A stretch of 64,000 nt of DNA from Candidatus Schekmanbacteria bacterium (lineage in GTDB: Bacteria; CSSED10-310; JACPHN01), in NCBI GenBank assembly GCA_016188575.1, contig JACPHN010000097.1, forward strand, positions 10,606-74,605, read 5' to 3'. The position numbers and the translations under genes are program-made. Of this stretch, positions 54,663 through 63,619 are shown in pieces. Under the pieces are notes generated by a model. It had not been told where the DNA came from and did not search any database. It saw nothing but the letters and a program-made list of their open reading frames with translations. Within the stretch, counting starts at the first letter, position 1. Each line of letters starts with the position of its first letter.

Positions 54663-55743
54663 CGAAGGCAAGAGCGCCGCTTCCGCACCCCCCAACCGCG
54701 GCGCGGTATGGGAGGAGCACCCGCGGCGCGATCCGGCGGAGCCCGTGTCGCCGCTGCTCCGCGCCGGGCACGTGGCCTTTCTCTTCCCCTCCCAGGGGAG
54801 CGAGCAGCCGGCGATGCCGGCATCGCTGCTTTCGGCTCTAGGCGAGGACGAGGCCGCGGGGTGTAAGGCCACGATCGGGTGCTCGGCGGAAAGGCTGCTC
54901 GCGCACGCGGAACGCGTGGCCGCGGCTGGCGGTCCGGCCGGTCTCGGTGATGAGGTGCTGGTGCAAGCGGCAATGCACCTGTGCGCCATGCTCGCGCTCC
55001 GTTGCCTGCGGCGCACCCTTCCGCCGCCCGCTGCCGTGCTCGGCTACAGCTCCGGCGTCTACGCGGCGCTCTCGGCCGCGGGCTGCCTGTCGTTCGCGGA
55101 CGGCCTGCGCTGCGTCTGGCGCGCCGGCGAGCTGCTCTCCGCGGCGGCAATGGCCGGACCGCGCTCCGGCATGACCGCGGTGATCGGGGTGCCGCCGGAG
55201 AAGTTGGCCGACGCGGTGGCGAGAGCTTGCGGAAGCGCGCCAGGCCAGGGGGCGCAAGGCACCCTGGTAATATCGCACTGGAACGCGAGCCGACAGCACA
55301 TTCTCGCGGGAGATGTGGAGAGCCTCAGCCGCGCCGAGGCCGTGCTGGCGAACCATGGAGCGCTCGCGATCAAGCGCCTGCCGTATCGGCTCGCCTACCA
55401 CAGTCCGCTCGTCCACGAGGCTGCCGCAGCGTTCGCTCAGTTTGCCAGCACCTTGGAGATTGGCGATCCAGAGGTTCCGGTAATTGACGCAGCAGCGGTT
55501 CGAGTGCTACTGTCCCGTGCCGAGATTCGGGAGTATCTCGCGCGCCAGCTCGCGGCCCCGGTGCGCTTCGCTGACAGCGTCGCCATGCTCGCCGCTCAGG
55601 GCTGCCTAACGTATTGCGAGGTGGGTCCCGGCCAAAACCTGGGACGTTTGGTGCGTTGGACGGACCGTCGGGCACGCGTGCTGAGCTGTGGCGACACGCC
55701 TGAAATTCAGCGAGCGGTAGAGATTCTCGGACAACCGGCCTGA
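54649..55743 (+). CDS. FabD-like malonyl/acyl-CoA:ACP acyltransferase
   Basis: 364 residues from ATG 54649. FLFPSQGSEQ, nucleophile GYSSG (Ser about 134), YHSPLV (His of the Ser-His dyad) and EVGPGQNLGRLV are acyltransferase-fold landmarks. The sequence differs from housekeeping FabD, which usually shows GHSLG, and is closer to polyketide-type AT domains. Transfers an acyl unit from CoA to a carrier protein. The FabG gene follows after 57 bp, suggesting a dedicated acyl-chain or polyketide-like step. No ACP gene is seen nearby. Confidence 0.82.
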   Translation: MSTRNEGKSAASAPPNRGAVWEEHPRRDPAEPVSPLLRAGHVAFLFPSQGSEQPAMPASLLSALGEDEAAGCKATIGCSAERLLAHAERVAAAGGPAGLGDEVLVQAAMHLCAMLALRCLRRTLPPPAAVLGYSSGVYAALSAAGCLSFADGLRCVWRAGELLSAAAMAGPRSGMTAVIGVPPEKLADAVARACGSAPGQGAQGTLVISHWNASRQHILAGDVESLSRAEAVLANHGALAIKRLPYRLAYHSPLVHEAAAAFAQFASTLEIGDPEVPVIDAAAVRVLLSRAEIREYLARQLAAPVRFADSVAMLAAQGCLTYCEVGPGQNLGRLVRWTDRRARVLSCGDTPEIQRAVEILGQPA

Positions 55744-55800
55744 AGTAGGGAACGGTCCTCCCATACTGGACCGGTGGGTACGCGTGATCGAGAGGAAAGC

Positions 55801-56580
55801 ATGGCGGCATCAATAGTCGATCTGAGAGATTCCGCTGCGGTCGTCACGGGCGGCACGCGAGGTATCGGACGCGCCATTGCCGAAAGACTGGCGCTGGCCG
55901 GCGCGCGCGTGACCGCGGTGTTCCGTTCCGAGACCAGGGCCGCGACGGAGCTTTCGGAATGGGCGGCGGCTGCCGGTTTGCAAGTCCGCGTGGAGCAGGC
56001 CGACGTCTCGCGATCCGAAGACGTCGAAGCCGTGTTCGATCGCCACCTCGCCGCTTATGGCACCTGCGACATCCTCGTCAACAATGCGGCGGTCCTCAAG
56101 GACGCTCTCGCGCCGATGATGAAGCTGGAGGACTGGGACCGGCTCCTGGCCGTAAATCTTACCGGCCCGTTTCTGTGCTCCCGCCGGGCGATTCGCGCAA
56201 TGATTCGCCAGCGGCGCGGCAGGATCGTCAACGTCATCTCCCCGAGCGCACTGAGCGGGCGGATCGGCCAGGCCGCGTACAGCGCTTCGAAGGGCGGGTT
56301 GCTCAGCCTGACGAAAACCCTGGCCATCGAGGTGGGCCGGTTCGGAATTCTGGTCAATGCCATCGCGCCCGGAGTGGTGCGCACGGAAATGCTCAAGGAC
56401 GTCCCCGAGGACGTTCTCGCCAAGCTGCGGTCCAACGTCCCGATGGAGCGCTTCGGGCAGCCAGGCGAGATTGCCGACGCCGTCCTGTTTCTGGTCGGTC
56501 CGGACAGCGGCTACATCACCGGCCAGCTCCTGTGCATCGACGGTGGCATTTCCTTGATGGGCGCGGCCGAAACGCGTTGA
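55801..56580 (+). CDS. fabG: 3-oxoacyl-ACP reductase (FabG-type SDR)
   Basis: 259 residues; GAGAGGAAA before ATG 55801. Rossmann motif TGGTRGIGRAIAERL, NNAAV, catalytic Ser in the SALSG region, and YSASK (Tyr about 160, Lys about 164). Reduces 3-oxoacyl-ACP with NADPH. Paired with the upstream acyltransferase; the downstream membrane-protein gene starts 3 bp after its stop. Other SDR activities are possible. Confidence 0.88.
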   Translation: MAASIVDLRDSAAVVTGGTRGIGRAIAERLALAGARVTAVFRSETRAATELSEWAAAAGLQVRVEQADVSRSEDVEAVFDRHLAAYGTCDILVNNAAVLKDALAPMMKLEDWDRLLAVNLTGPFLCSRRAIRAMIRQRRGRIVNVISPSALSGRIGQAAYSASKGGLLSLTKTLAIEVGRFGILVNAIAPGVVRTEMLKDVPEDVLAKLRSNVPMERFGQPGEIADAVLFLVGPDSGYITGQLLCIDGGISLMGAAETR

Positions 56581-56582
56581 CC

Positions 56583-58718
56583 GTGCAGACCTCACTGCTC
56601 ATTCTCCGCTGGTATGCGGTGCTCGCGGCGCTCGGCCTGGTGGCGAGCACCTTTGGCCCCTGGGTACTGCGAGGCTTCGCGGCACCCGAGCGCACCGGCA
56701 CCTATCGGGCCCTGGGAGTCTTCGTCTTTGGATACTTCGTCTGGCTCGGCGGTTCGGCGGGGATTCTGCCGTTCAATCCCCAGGTGCTCAGACTTGCGCT
56801 GGCCGGCGCGTTGCTGCCGGCGGTGTGCCGCCTGGCGTTGCGGGTAGCGGCGCGGCCGCCGCGTTGGCGATTCCCAACGGTGCACCTGCGCGGCGTCCTC
56901 GCGTACGAGGCCTTGTTTGCGTCGAGCTTTGCGCTTTTCGTGCTCATTCGCGCCACCAACCCGGACATCTGGGGTGCAGAGAAATTCATGGACGCCGCGT
57001 TTTTCAACGGCGTGCGCACGAGCGAGACGTTCCCGCCCCACGACCCGTGGTTTTCTGGAGGGGTAATCAACTACTACTACTTCGGATATCTGCTGTCCGC
57101 GATGCTCGCGCACCTCTCCGGAGTGCCGTTTCGCATCGCCTACAATCTCAGCGTGGCGACGCAGTTCGCGCTGACCGTGACGGCGACGGCGGCGGTGGGG
57201 GCGACACTGACCCGGCGGTTTCGCGGCGGGCTCGCCGCGTCTTTGGTGGTGTGTTGCTTCGGCAATTACCACGTTTTCGGGCAACTGCTCGGCGGTACGC
57301 ACGGCCCCGGAAACATCGACATCTTCGGCGCGACGCGCGTCATCAAGGACACGATCAACGAGTTTCCCTTCTTTTCGTTTCTGTGGGCGGACCTCCATCC
57401 CCACCTGCACGCCTTGCCCTACGTCATCGTCTTGCTCGGCTGCTACCTTTCCCGAGCGCTCGCGCCACGCTTCCGCGGTCGCTGCGCCGGCCGGCTCCTG
57501 GGCGACGAGCTCCCGGTAGCGCTGCTGGCCGGCGGTCTCGGATTCATGAACGCCTGGGACGTGCCGTCCTACACTCTTCTCGGCCTGGCGACCGCCCTGT
57601 GTTGGCGCGGCGCACGCGCCAGGACTTTGGGGATTTCCGTCATCATCGGACCGGTGTTTTACCTTCCGTTCTATCTCGGGTTCACGCCGCAAGGGCAGGG
57701 CCTGCGTCTGGTGCCCGCGGAGCTGCGGTCGGGTCTGTTCCCGTTCCTGATCGTCATGGGCTTCTTCTTGCTGGTCCACGGCGTCGAGCTGCTGCGCCCC
57801 CTTTCGGAGGCGTTGCGCCGCGAGCGCGAGTTGCCTGCACGCGAGCGCGCCGCGCTCCTGCACGCAGCGATCGCGCTGCTGGTGCTCGGCGCGCTCGTCG
57901 CGACCGCCGCGAACGGGGTAGTGGCGGCGATGATCTTTGCGCTCCTGGCACTGGCCGCTCAACGGCTCGTCGCGGCGTTCGGGGAATCCACGCGCGAGCG
58001 CTTCACGTGGCTGTTGTCGTCGCTCGGGCTGGCGATCCTGCTCGGGTGCGAAGTCGTCTACATGAAGGACTTCTACGGCGATGCACTGGCGCGCATGAAT
58101 ACGGTATTCAAATTTCACTTCCAGGCGTGGGTTCTGCTCGGGATCAGCGGTGCCGCCATCATCGCTCGATACTGGCACGCCTGGGTTCTCGACGTGAAAA
58201 CCGCGGTCGGCGTGCTGGCCCTTGGAGCTCTGGTCTTTCCGGCGCTCGGACCGCTGGGCGCCGCCACGGACCAGCCGCTCTCGCTGGATGGCATGCGTCA
58301 CATGCAGTTTTACCACGGCGAGGATTACGCCCTGGCCTTGTGGATCGACGACCACCTTCCGCCCGAAGCCACCCTGCTGGAGGCCGTTGGCAAGCCGTAC
58401 CAGTACGCGGGACGCATCAGCGCCAACACGGGCCGCCAGACGGTGCTCGGATGGTCCCAGCACGAGGCGCTGTGGCGCAATGACTGGTCCGTGGCACGCG
58501 ACCGCGAGTCGCTCGTCGAACGCGCCTACAAAGCTCCTGACCTGGAGGAAATGAGGCGCCTCCTGGAGCCGTTCGGCAGCGATTATGTCGTCTTCGGCGA
58601 GACGGAGCGCACCACCTACGGGGCGGCGGCGGAGGAGAAGTTACGGCCGCTTCCCGTGTCGTTCGCGCAAGGCCAGACCCGGCTCTATCAGCTCGGGACC
58701 GCGGGCGGGAGCCGGTAG
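56583..58718 (+). CDS. YYY-domain (DUF2298) polytopic membrane protein
   Basis: 711 residues from GTG 56583, immediately after fabG. At least 12 hydrophobic segments; GVINYYYFGYLLSAMLAHLS is the YYY signature of the Chlor_Arch_YYY family. The C-terminal about 200 residues are soluble (GEDYALALWIDDHLPPEA and onward), resembling the periplasmic part of GT-C oligosaccharyltransferase-like enzymes. A glycosyltransferase or lipid-linked transfer role is possible (inference). Its end overlaps the convergent GT2 gene by 31 bp. Confidence 0.85.
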   Translation: MQTSLLILRWYAVLAALGLVASTFGPWVLRGFAAPERTGTYRALGVFVFGYFVWLGGSAGILPFNPQVLRLALAGALLPAVCRLALRVAARPPRWRFPTVHLRGVLAYEALFASSFALFVLIRATNPDIWGAEKFMDAAFFNGVRTSETFPPHDPWFSGGVINYYYFGYLLSAMLAHLSGVPFRIAYNLSVATQFALTVTATAAVGATLTRRFRGGLAASLVVCCFGNYHVFGQLLGGTHGPGNIDIFGATRVIKDTINEFPFFSFLWADLHPHLHALPYVIVLLGCYLSRALAPRFRGRCAGRLLGDELPVALLAGGLGFMNAWDVPSYTLLGLATALCWRGARARTLGISVIIGPVFYLPFYLGFTPQGQGLRLVPAELRSGLFPFLIVMGFFLLVHGVELLRPLSEALRRERELPARERAALLHAAIALLVLGALVATAANGVVAAMIFALLALAAQRLVAAFGESTRERFTWLLSSLGLAILLGCEVVYMKDFYGDALARMNTVFKFHFQAWVLLGISGAAIIARYWHAWVLDVKTAVGVLALGALVFPALGPLGAATDQPLSLDGMRHMQFYHGEDYALALWIDDHLPPEATLLEAVGKPYQYAGRISANTGRQTVLGWSQHEALWRNDWSVARDRESLVERAYKAPDLEEMRRLLEPFGSDYVVFGETERTTYGAAAEEKLRPLPVSFAQGQTRLYQLGTAGGSR

Positions 58719-59455
58719 AGGTGACGCCGGAAACCGCGGCGGATTCTGGCCAGATCGATGATCATGCGGGCGGAATCCCGTGCCGGGTTCACGGTAGTCG
58801 CCGCCGAGTTGCGCCAGCGAATCGGAATCTGCTCGACGCACAACTGCAGGTGCTGCGCGAGCAGCAGGAGCTCGACATCGAACGCGAAACGGTCGAGGCG
58901 CTGTCGAGAGAACAGCAGCTCACGGGCGCGGCGATTGAAACTTTTGAATCCGCACTGTGAGTCCGGAATCCCGTGGAGACCAGCCAGCGCCTTCAAGGCG
59001 CCGAAGGTCTTGCCCATGTGCTCGCGAACCCAGCTCTGATGCAGCTCTATGGTGGAGTCCGCGAGCGCCCGCGAGCCGATGCAGACGTCGGCACCGGCAT
59101 CATGGCGGTGCGCGAAGCGGTCCCATTCCTCAATGGGCGTCGACAGGTCGGCGTCGGTGAACAGGGCAAAGTCGCCGCTACAGGCGTGCATGCCGCGGCG
59201 CACCGAGAAGCCTTTGCCGCGATTGCGGCCGTTTACGAGCAGAGCAAACGCAAGCCGAGGGCTCGCAGCGGCCGCACGGGCGGCGAGCGCGGCAACCCGG
59301 GCCGTGTCGTCGGTGCTACCGTCATCCACGACGATGAGCTCGCTCGCGTAGTCCTGTGATAGCAGGAACTGGGCGATCTTCTGGATAGACTCGCCGATTC
59401 GGCGCTCCTCTCGGTACGCCGGGACGATGATCGACAGGTGCGGGACGGGGATCAT
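58688..59455 (-). CDS. GT2 glycosyltransferase (ALG5/DPG-synthase-like)
   Basis: 255 residues. LSIIVPAYREERRIGESI, VVDDGSTDDTARVAAL, RGKGFSVRRGMHA and FTDADLSTPIEEW (metal-binding DxD-type Asp) are typical of ALG5-like dolichyl- or polyprenyl-phosphate glucosyl/mannosyltransferases; GFKSFNRRARELLF further supports this group. No membrane helices. Its ATG overlaps the DUF2520 gene stop (ATGA). Together with the YYY protein it may supply polyprenyl-phosphate sugars (inference). Confidence 0.88.
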   Translation of the reverse strand: MIPVPHLSIIVPAYREERRIGESIQKIAQFLLSQDYASELIVVDDGSTDDTARVAALAARAAAASPRLAFALLVNGRNRGKGFSVRRGMHACSGDFALFTDADLSTPIEEWDRFAHRHDAGADVCIGSRALADSTIELHQSWVREHMGKTFGALKALAGLHGIPDSQCGFKSFNRRARELLFSRQRLDRFAFDVELLLLAQHLQLCVEQIPIRWRNSAATTVNPARDSARMIIDLARIRRGFRRHLYRLPPAVPS

Positions 59456-60342
59456 GGCGCCTGTATCCTGGCAGGAATCGAGGTAAGCGCCGCAGAGACG
59501 GCGTCGAGCTCCTCGGCGCTGGCCTCGCCGAGCTCTCTTGCCAGCCGAACCGTCTCCTTGGCAAGCACGGTGTATGCCTCGCGCACGTCGGGGACGACGG
59601 CGGCGAGCGCGCGCACGTGGGCGGCCACGACGGCCGCGTCGCCGCGCGCAATGGGGCCAGTGAGGGCTCGCGGCAGGCCTTCCGCCGCCAGGTTCCGCAC
59701 GGCCGCGCTCATGAGCGGCAGTAGCGCCGCGAGCGCCTCCTCGCGACCCAATCCCACTGGCCCGAGCGCACGCGTGGCTGCGCTCGCCAGGGCAACGAGG
59801 GCGTTTGACGCGAGCACGGCGGCCGCGTGATAGAGCGCCCGGTCCTTAGTTGGCAGAGGCCTGGTGCGCGCTCCGCAACCGTGCAGCAACTCACGCACCC
59901 GCGACTGGGCCTCCGCGTCCCCTTCGAGGAACCAGACCGCCTCGCGCGCCATCTGCGGTCCGCGACGGCTGTCGGCAAACGTCTGCAGTGGGTGCGCGGC
60001 CGCGACGCCGCCGGCGGAGGGCACCGCGTTGCGTAGCACCGCCGCCGGCAGGGCACCCGCCGCATGCACGAGCACCGTGGAAGGGGGAATCGGCGACTGT
60101 GCGTGCATGGCCGCCGCCACCGACGCGATGTTGCGATCCGGGACCGTGATCCATACCATGTCGACCGCGGCGGGGAGCACAGGGCTGCTCGATACGACCG
60201 CGTCCACCCCGGTGCGTTCGCGAGCAGCGGCCGCGCCTGCGGCGGTGCGGTTGCTGGCACCGACAATCTCATGCCCGCCTTGCGCAAAAAATGCGATCAG
60301 CGCCCGACCGAGTCGCCCTGCTCCAACCACGAATATCTTCAC
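59452..60342 (-). CDS. Rossmann-like DUF2520 oxidoreductase
   Basis: 296 residues. N-terminal NADP-binding motif VVGAGRLGRALIAFF, then a helical C-terminal domain with LYHAAAVLASNALVALAS, the DUF2520 signature, related to 6-phosphogluconate/ketopantoate-type dehydrogenases. Substrate unknown; in many genomes it lies near pantothenate genes, which are not seen here. Coupled with the downstream GT2. Confidence 0.85.
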   Translation of the reverse strand: MKIFVVGAGRLGRALIAFFAQGGHEIVGASNRTAAGAAAARERTGVDAVVSSSPVLPAAVDMVWITVPDRNIASVAAAMHAQSPIPPSTVLVHAAGALPAAVLRNAVPSAGGVAAAHPLQTFADSRRGPQMAREAVWFLEGDAEAQSRVRELLHGCGARTRPLPTKDRALYHAAAVLASNALVALASAATRALGPVGLGREEALAALLPLMSAAVRNLAAEGLPRALTGPIARGDAAVVAAHVRALAAVVPDVREAYTVLAKETVRLARELGEASAEELDAVSAALTSIPARIQAP

Positions 60343-60356
60343 GTGCTCCCCCGCCC

Positions 60357-60860
60357 TTATTCGCGGGCGCCGCTTTTCCAGATGCGCAGCGAGATCGAGA
60401 TCATGATGACGACGAAAACGATCGGCAGCGACAGGAAGAGCGCTGCCTTGCCGAGGCTCGTGAAGAGAACGAACGTGACGGACACACCGGCAAGGATGGC
60501 CAACACTGCCGGCGATCGCTCGGCCAAACGACTGAAAAAAAGTGCCATGCCGCGGCGCAGCGCGGGATTGCCGGGCGCGTGCAGCGGTTCGGAGAAAGGA
60601 GGCGCGCCGGGGCGCTCACCGGGCCAGGCAAGCTCGCGGCGGCTCCGGACGACGTGCGCGGGGAGTAGGGGGTTTCGCCCGTCCCCCAGGGCGGCAATGG
60701 CGACAATGTCGATGGGCATGCCACAGAAGTCGCAAAAATTAGCCTGCGGCAAGAGCGGTCGCCGGCAGTGTGGACAGTCGTCTCGCTGGGCAGTACCGCA
60801 TGCATGGCAAAAGTTTGCACCCTCCCGCAACGGCGCGTCGCATTCGCGGCATTGGCTCAA
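60357..60860 (-). CDS. Zinc-ribbon membrane protein
   Basis: 167 residues. TTG start at 60860 with AAAGGAGA about 9 nt upstream; an ATG at 60953 lies inside purC and lacks a site. Four CxxC pairs (CREC, CHAC, CPHC, CDFC) form a double zinc ribbon, then two hydrophobic helices at the C-terminus (SPAVLAILAGVSVTFVLF and LFLSLPIVFVVIMISISL). Function unknown; possibly a membrane chaperone or regulator. Confidence 0.75.
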   Translation of the reverse strand: MSQCRECDAPLREGANFCHACGTAQRDDCPHCRRPLLPQANFCDFCGMPIDIVAIAALGDGRNPLLPAHVVRSRRELAWPGERPGAPPFSEPLHAPGNPALRRGMALFFSRLAERSPAVLAILAGVSVTFVLFTSLGKAALFLSLPIVFVVIMISISLRIWKSGARE

Positions 60861-60915
60861 GAGCGTGGTCTCCTTTGGGCGGCGCCGCCTTGCGAGCTCG
60901 ACCGACCCAAGCGGC

Positions 60916-61821
60916 TCAATCGGCTTCCAGCAGTCGGTCGCGAAGCGCCGCATATCGCCGCCGCAGCTCCTCGACTACCTTGTGCGGCAGCGGTGGAGGC
61001 GGCACCGTGCGGTCGGTCTTCGCCCAGGGCGTTGATTCCAGATAGGCGCGCACGTACTCCTTGTCCCAGTGCACGCCACCTTCGCCAGCAACGTAGGATT
61101 CCGCCGGCCAGAAGCGGGAGGAATCCGGCGTCAAGACCTCGTCGACCAGCGTGAAGACGCCGTTGACATAGCCGAACTCGAACTTGGTGTCGACCAGTAC
61201 CAGTCGCGCCTTCTCCGCCAGCGACTGGGCGTACGAGAAGATGCTGATTGCCGCGTCTTCGAGCCGCTGCGCGAGATCGGCGCCGACAAGCTCCACGAGC
61301 GCGGCCGGAGACAGCGGCACGTCGTGGCCGATGTGCGCCTTGGTCGTCGGGCAGAACAAGGGCGCCGGCAGCCGCGCAAAGCGCTCCAGCCCTGGCGGCA
61401 GCAGCTCGCCGTTTACCGTCCCGTGCTCGCGGTATTCGCGCCACGCGGACCCGGTGAGGTAGCCGCGGACCACGCATTCGACCGGCACGACGTCCGCACG
61501 CGACACGACCAGACTGCGGTACGCGAGATCTTCGCCAAAACGTTCCACCAGCGCCGGCCAAGCGGACGGCTTTGCCTTGCGCACGTGGTTGGGAACGATC
61601 CCCTCCAGGCGAGGAAACCAGTATTCGGAGATTTCCGTGAGGATTCTGCCCTTCTCGGGAATCGGCGGCGCGAGCATGCAATCAAAGGCAGAGATGCGGT
61701 CGGTGGCGACGAGCAACAGCGTGTCCGCGTCCAGCTCGTACACGTCGCGCACCTTGCCGCGTTTGAACAACCGCAGACCCGCCTCTTCGAGGTTGCTTGC
61801 GGAAAGAACGGTATCCGGCAT
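60916..61821 (-). CDS. purC: Phosphoribosylaminoimidazole-succinocarboxamide synthase (PurC)
   Basis: 301 residues, as in the yeast-type long form. LFKRGKVRDVYELD, LLVATDRISAFDCML, EYRSLVVSRADVVPVECVVRG (in part) and LVLVDTKFEFG are SAICAR synthase signatures. Makes SAICAR from CAIR and aspartate with ATP in purine synthesis. The bactofilin gene ends 6 bp upstream of it and the zinc-ribbon gene starts 55 bp after its stop; likely one minus-strand operon. Confidence 0.96.
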   Translation of the reverse strand: MPDTVLSASNLEEAGLRLFKRGKVRDVYELDADTLLLVATDRISAFDCMLAPPIPEKGRILTEISEYWFPRLEGIVPNHVRKAKPSAWPALVERFGEDLAYRSLVVSRADVVPVECVVRGYLTGSAWREYREHGTVNGELLPPGLERFARLPAPLFCPTTKAHIGHDVPLSPAALVELVGADLAQRLEDAAISIFSYAQSLAEKARLVLVDTKFEFGYVNGVFTLVDEVLTPDSSRFWPAESYVAGEGGVHWDKEYVRAYLESTPWAKTDRTVPPPPLPHKVVEELRRRYAALRDRLLEAD

Positions 61822-61827
61822 CGTCGT

Positions 61828-62208
61828 TCAGCTTCGGAACGTGCCGACCGTCACCCGGCCATTCACGGAAGCGCCGTCGGCGATCGCAATGTTGGGAACG
61901 GTGATGTCTCCCGAGATGCGGCCGGTTCCCAGAATCTCCACCGACTTGGTGGCGGTCGTGTTTCCGGTAAGACTGCCGGCAACCTGCACAGACTCGCCGG
62001 ATACGTTTCCCTTCACGACCCCGGATTCAGCCACGGTGCAGGAACCTTGGATGACGATGTCGCCATCCATCTCACCTTCGATGCGCACATCCCCCTCGCC
62101 CTTGATCTCGCCGGTGATCATCAGGCCTTTTTGAATGATACTTTGACCGCGCGCGCCGGTACCCGGCTGGGCGCGGATCGTGCTCAGGTCTCGGACGAGA
62201 TCGCTCAT
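61828..62208 (-). CDS. Bactofilin
   Basis: 126 residues. A polar N-terminus (about 1-25), then a repetitive beta-helix of 15-18-residue turns (ITGEIKGEGDVRIEGEMDG and onwards, VKGNVSGESVQVAGSLTG), the polymer-forming cytoskeletal family signature. Forms cytoplasmic filaments that organise cell shape, stalk or polar machinery. Six bases separate it from purC. Confidence 0.95.
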   Translation of the reverse strand: MSDLVRDLSTIRAQPGTGARGQSIIQKGLMITGEIKGEGDVRIEGEMDGDIVIQGSCTVAESGVVKGNVSGESVQVAGSLTGNTTATKSVEILGTGRISGDITVPNIAIADGASVNGRVTVGTFRS

Positions 62209-62346
62209 GCCCGCCTGCCTTGAAAATGGGTTCCTCGGTTACCTCGCGGGAGGGTACTCGTGCCGCGCGAAGGTGTCAAGAACGCAACGGCCTCCGGCGG
62301 CCTCTGACGGGCACCCACCCGCCCGGCTGAGTGTCGCGTTACCCGC

Positions 62347-62850
62347 CTATTCGGGCTTGGCTCCTCCACCCTCTTGCGTAGCGGTGTTGTCAAACGATTG
62401 CAACGCGAGATACCGCTCGCCAAACCGCTGGATGTGCTCGAGCTGCTTGTCGAAGAGATCGAAGTGACGCTCCTCATCCTGCACCAGCCGCTCGAAAATC
62501 TGCTTGGACGCGGAATCCGCGAGCTGGGCGCACTCCCGCGCAACCGTATTGTATTGGCCGATCGCCTGGCTTTCCATCTCGGCAGCCCTGCGCAGGATCG
62601 CTTCCGGGTCGCGAATCGGCTCGACCGGCGCCGCGGCCTTCAGGACGACGTCGCCCTTGAGAAACAAAATTCGCTCCGACAGCACCTCGATGTGCCCCAT
62701 CTCGTCGATTGCGGAGCGCTTGAGGAGCATGGACAGCCGACCGTATCCCTGATCCGCGAGGTGGAAGTGAAAATACATGTACTGGTGAACCGCCTGAAGC
62801 TCGTCGGCGACGCCCAGGTTCAACAGCTCGATACTGCGGCTTCTGTCCAT
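62347..62850 (-). CDS. bfr: Bacterioferritin
   Basis: 167 residues; AAGGAG about 8 nt before ATG 62850. Four-helix ferritin fold with iron ligands in DELQAVHQYMYFHFH, DEMGHIEVLSERILFL and DEERHFDLFDKQ (E-x-x-H pairs). Met in the MLLKRSAIDEMGH region is a candidate haem ligand. Stores iron with ferroxidase activity. Stands alone upstream of bactofilin, 138 bp away. Confidence 0.93.
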   Translation of the reverse strand: MDRSRSIELLNLGVADELQAVHQYMYFHFHLADQGYGRLSMLLKRSAIDEMGHIEVLSERILFLKGDVVLKAAAPVEPIRDPEAILRRAAEMESQAIGQYNTVARECAQLADSASKQIFERLVQDEERHFDLFDKQLEHIQRFGERYLALQSFDNTATQEGGGAKPE

Positions 62851-62948
62851 CAGGTAGTCTCCTTCTTTGCCGGAAACGTGAGCGCTCTGAGCGCTAATCG
62901 CCCCCAGGATAGTGTTGGCGGGGGGGTAATTGCCAGGGTGCATGGCGG

Positions 62949-62963
62949 CCTGAATCCACCACC
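62949..62963 (+). repeat. Dispersed repeat, copy E (CCTGAATCCACCACC)
   Basis: 14 of 15 bases match the core. Followed by TGCTCGACGTCGACGCC, similar to copy D and, in inverted orientation, to 63482-63523. It sits 99 bases upstream of bfr's start. Confidence 0.6.
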
Positions 62964-63481
62964 TGCTCGACGTCGACGCCACAGCGCCCCTTCCGTCCCT
63001 CCACCCGCTTGCGGCCCGCGCGTCCCGCAACGATGCTTCATGTTGAGAAATCAGGCGTTGGCAGAATGTGGGTGTGTCCCGCTCGGTCAACCGCATCGCC
63101 GCAGGCTTTCGCCGCCGGTAGTCTATTTCCCGGGAGTTGCTTGACCTTGCTCGCGGGGTCTCCGCGACACGCTCGGAAGGCGCACGAGTTGCGCAACGGC
63201 TCATCCCGCCGCTGTGTAAGAGCGGCCTGCCATGCGCGTCTTGAAGGAGCAGAGATGGGGCGTTGTTTTTCATGCCGCTTTGCGCCTCACCGCCAGGTTT
63301 CGGATCAGGGCAAGAACGGCTCCTGGCACACCACTGACATCAAGCACCGGGTGGCGGTCCACAGGGCCACTGGCGTGGCGCCATTGCTGCTGTTTTCATG
63401 TCATCCACGCCGCCCAAAACCGCCGACAGACAACCGGAGAGAGCAGCCGCCTGAAACACCTACCCCTGAAAGACGTCCGGA
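62964..63481. other. Intergenic region bounded by repeat arms
   Basis: About 520 bases. A short frame from ATG 63255 (AAGGAG upstream, 95 residues, one CxxC) is open but Arg/Pro-rich without a recognised family, so it is not called. No RNA gene seen. Confidence 0.4.
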
Positions 63482-63523
63482 GGGGGCGCTATCGCGTCGA
63501 CGTCGGACGGGCAGTGAACTGAG
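63482..63523 (-). repeat. Inverted arm related to repeat copy E
   Basis: GGGGGCGCTATCGCGTCGACGTC and onward resembles the reverse complement of 62949-62995 (GGGGCGCT and GCGTCGACGTC are shared at the same spacing), giving roughly 28 matches in 41. May be the other end of a 575-bp element. Confidence 0.45.
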
Positions 63524-63619
63524 ATCCTGCTCCGCGCCTTGACAGCCGAGGAGCGCGCGCGTAGCCTGGCTGGAGACGATTGGAGAAATCGACCAGGTCG
63601 GGCAGGGCAGGGGGAGGGC

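Noticed and set aside
56592-58463. 623-codon minus-strand frame opposite the YYY membrane protein
   Set aside because: Opposite a clear multi-helix protein; Arg/Gln-rich shadow.
63255-63542. Small frame with AAGGAG upstream (95 residues, starts MGRCFSC)
   Set aside because: Arg/Pro-rich, no family, overlaps a repeat arm; not enough support for a gene.
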